A stretch of DNA of 20,668 nt from Haplomitrium mnioides (Eukaryota; Marchantiophyta; Haplomitriopsida; Calobryales), in contig JBNGIS010018728.1 of assembly GCA_049999725.1 (NCBI GenBank), positions 1 to 20,668 of the forward strand. The letters are read 5' to 3'. A program made the position numbers and the translations under genes. Every line of letters begins with the position of its first letter. The stretch's first letter is position 1. The notes beneath the pieces were generated by a model that had not been told where the DNA came from, ran no database searches, and worked only from the letters and a program-made list of their open reading frames with translations. Positions 19,081 through 20,668 of the stretch are shown piece after piece.

Positions 19081-20619
19081 TCCAAAATATGTTCATATTA
19101 TATCTCCACGAAACCGATCTCTATAGCTCACACATGGCACAACCGTTTATGACATCCCATCCAAGACTTGTTCTATCTCATCAAAAATAATAGCAAAGGC
19201 ATGCTACAGAACATGCATCCACTCCCATTGAATACCCCATGCTTAGTATGCGTACAAGGAAAACTGAGAATTGCACCATCTCATGACAAAACAACAATCA
19301 CAATTCCTCGATTCCTTGAGAGCATCCACACTAATGTCTGTGGACCTATCCATCCACCTACGGGACCATTTTGATACTTCCTAGTTACCGTTGATGCATT
19401 ATCCAAACGGTCGGAAGTATCCCTTCTCATGACCAAAAACATGGTCTTCCCAAAACTTCTATCCCAAATCTTGAAACTCTCGACACAATTTTCTGATTAC
19501 CCAATCAGAACCTAAGAGTAGACAACATGAGAGAATTCTCTTCACAAACTTTTGATGACTTTTGCACATCTACCGACATAGATATACAATATTCAGTTCC
19601 ACATGTACACTTTCAAAATAGCATTGCAAAATCTGCTATCAAGAGAATACAACTAATAGCAAGACCATTACTTCTGAATTCAAACCTCCCCACCATAGCT
19701 TGGGGACACGCAATTCTACACGCATCATCCTTACTGCGCTGCAGACCATTTGCATTCAATCAGAATTCCCTACACCAACTTGCAGTCGGAATTCCTACAG
19801 ATATCTCGCATCTTCGTACATTTGGCTGCCTCGTCCTTGTCCCAATCTTAGGACAACATCAAACAAAGATGGGACCCCAACGCCAAAAAGGCATATATGT
19901 CGATTTTGAATCTCCTTCCATCATCCGATGTCTTGAACCTTCAACCTCTCATATGTTTAAGTCTCGATTTGCAGACTGTCAATTCTTTGAAGAATCTTTT
20001 CCACATCTATTACAAGAGGACAAAGCTGTACAACCCAAACTTGGGGACAACTTAATATGGCACTTGCACTTGCCATTAGACTTTGACCAACAAAACGGAA
20101 AATCTGATGCCAAAGTCAGATGACTCCTCCATTTACAACAAACATTAATAAAAATGCCTAACGCATTTAACAATGCAGCCAACATCACCAAATCGCACAT
20201 TGAAGCAGACAACGCACTAGCACAACTTCAAAAAGTCAACACACTTACTACTGAAATACAACCTAAAGAAAAATGTGGGAGATCAAAAGGCTTAAAGAAT
20301 AAACCAAATCACCGACATCATTACATGTTGCGACCGACAACGATAAAATAGCAATTGATTATTCCCATACCAGTCAAATATGGGACAGAACCCAGACCCC
20401 TATGGATGATCTACTTGCATTCTCTATATGACAATCAATAGACAATGATACACCTGACCTTTTATCTATACAAGAAGCACAATCAAGAACTGATTGGCCC
20501 CAATGGGAGAAGGCCATAAATTCAGAACTTGACTCTCTTATACGATGACAAGTATTTGGATTTGTTATGACAGCACTTCTCGACATGCATCTAAGAGATT
20601 ACTGTTGTGGTACATGCAT

Positions 20620-20620
<1 letters not shown>
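19081..20620 (+). pseudogene. Ty1/copia polyprotein remnant: gag-pre-integrase, integrase, start of RT
   Basis: Frame 1 (19081-19506) gives TWHNRL-stop-HP, the family's WH-x-RLGHP with the Gly codon turned into TGA, then CLVCVQGKL (zinc-binding Cys pair), NVCGPIHPPTGPF-stop-YFLVTVDALSKR with the first catalytic Asp at 19392-19394. A frameshift at 19506-19518 leads to frame 3, VDNMREFSSQTFDDF (second Asp at 19521-19523), then VPHVHFQNSIAKSAIKRIQL, where the third catalytic residue Glu is Lys (19629-19631), and ISHLRTFGCLVLVPI, MGPQRQKGIYVDFESPSIIR, CLEPSTSHMFKSRFADCQFF. After a TGA at 20121-20123 the linker reads NAFNNAANITKSHIEADNA. From 20351, in another frame, comes SIQEAQSRTDWPQWEKAI, NSELDSLIR-stop-QVFGFV, the entry of the copia RT domain. 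Substitution of Glu by Lys, at least four stops and two frameshifts make it inactive. Confidence 0.9.

Positions 20621-20623
<3 letters not shown>

Positions 20624-20668
<45 letters not shown>
20624..20668 (+). repeat. (AG)n microsatellite, running off the window
   Basis: At least 22 uninterrupted AG repeats, perfect to the last base of the window. It replaces the copia RT about 25 codons after the QVFG motif. Its real length is not known because the window (and perhaps the contig) ends within it. Confidence 0.98.

Larger units (their letters stand above)
17148..20620 (+). mobile_element. Degraded Ty1/copia-type LTR retrotransposon, 5' part to start of RT
   Basis: Elements in order: a TATA box, a primer-binding-site-like sequence, a long CT-rich stretch without gag, gag-pre-integrase, integrase core, the linker region and the beginning of the reverse transcriptase. 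The right end is interrupted by a GA microsatellite and the window edge, so the RT body, RNase H and 3' LTR are not seen. The left LTR boundary is uncertain: a TG at 17148 and CA at 17250-17251 would give only about 104 bp. It may be two nested or recombined elements, because the CT-rich part has no gag in any frame. Confidence 0.65.

Overview
The window is nuclear DNA of a land plant, almost certainly from a large and repeat-rich genome. The pointers are a decayed fragment of CELLULOSE SYNTHASE INTERACTIVE protein (a streptophyte ARM-repeat family), a decayed plant-type eIF3g with a telo-box/site II promoter signature, a plant-type Ty1/copia pol remnant, LINE fragments and a satellite with a 165-bp period. 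A fern or gymnosperm would fit this density of old, eroded repeats, but the sequence alone does not settle it. Two runs of exactly 100 N are scaffold gaps. I find no intact protein-coding gene and no tRNA, rRNA or CRISPR array. Layout: 1-585 carries a 37-bp tandem array with a near-palindromic TATGCNTGCATA core, an AT-rich stretch and a short conserved tip. 803-2112 is unassigned. 2293-3984 on the minus strand holds two gene relics in the same orientation: eIF3g (promoter motifs at 3940-3984, ATG at 3649, similarity to about 3036) and then, downstream, an ARM-repeat piece of a CSI-type protein (2721-2293). 4784-7380 is a mosaic of short tandem repeats rich in CAGCC, with larger 250-330 bp duplications on top. 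7382-8722 (minus) is the 3' half of a LINE ORF2 with a YAND active site, followed at 8745-9066 by a more eroded piece of the same family. From 9066 to 16528 the main occupant is a satellite of about 165 bp per unit. It is split by about 2.15 kb of other DNA (9509-11669), and its main block (11670-16528, about 30 units) has a dimeric internal structure and signs of higher-order order. That main block is bounded on both sides by inverted copies of one short tip sequence, a third copy of which lies at 547-585. From about 17150 to 20620 lies a degraded copia-type element: TATA and primer-binding-site-like sequence, a long CT-rich non-coding stretch where gag should be, then gag-pre-integrase, integrase core and the beginning of the reverse transcriptase, all broken. 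It ends at a GA microsatellite that runs off the window. Nothing here works together as a pathway. The value of the window lies in its repeat architecture and in the paired gene relics.
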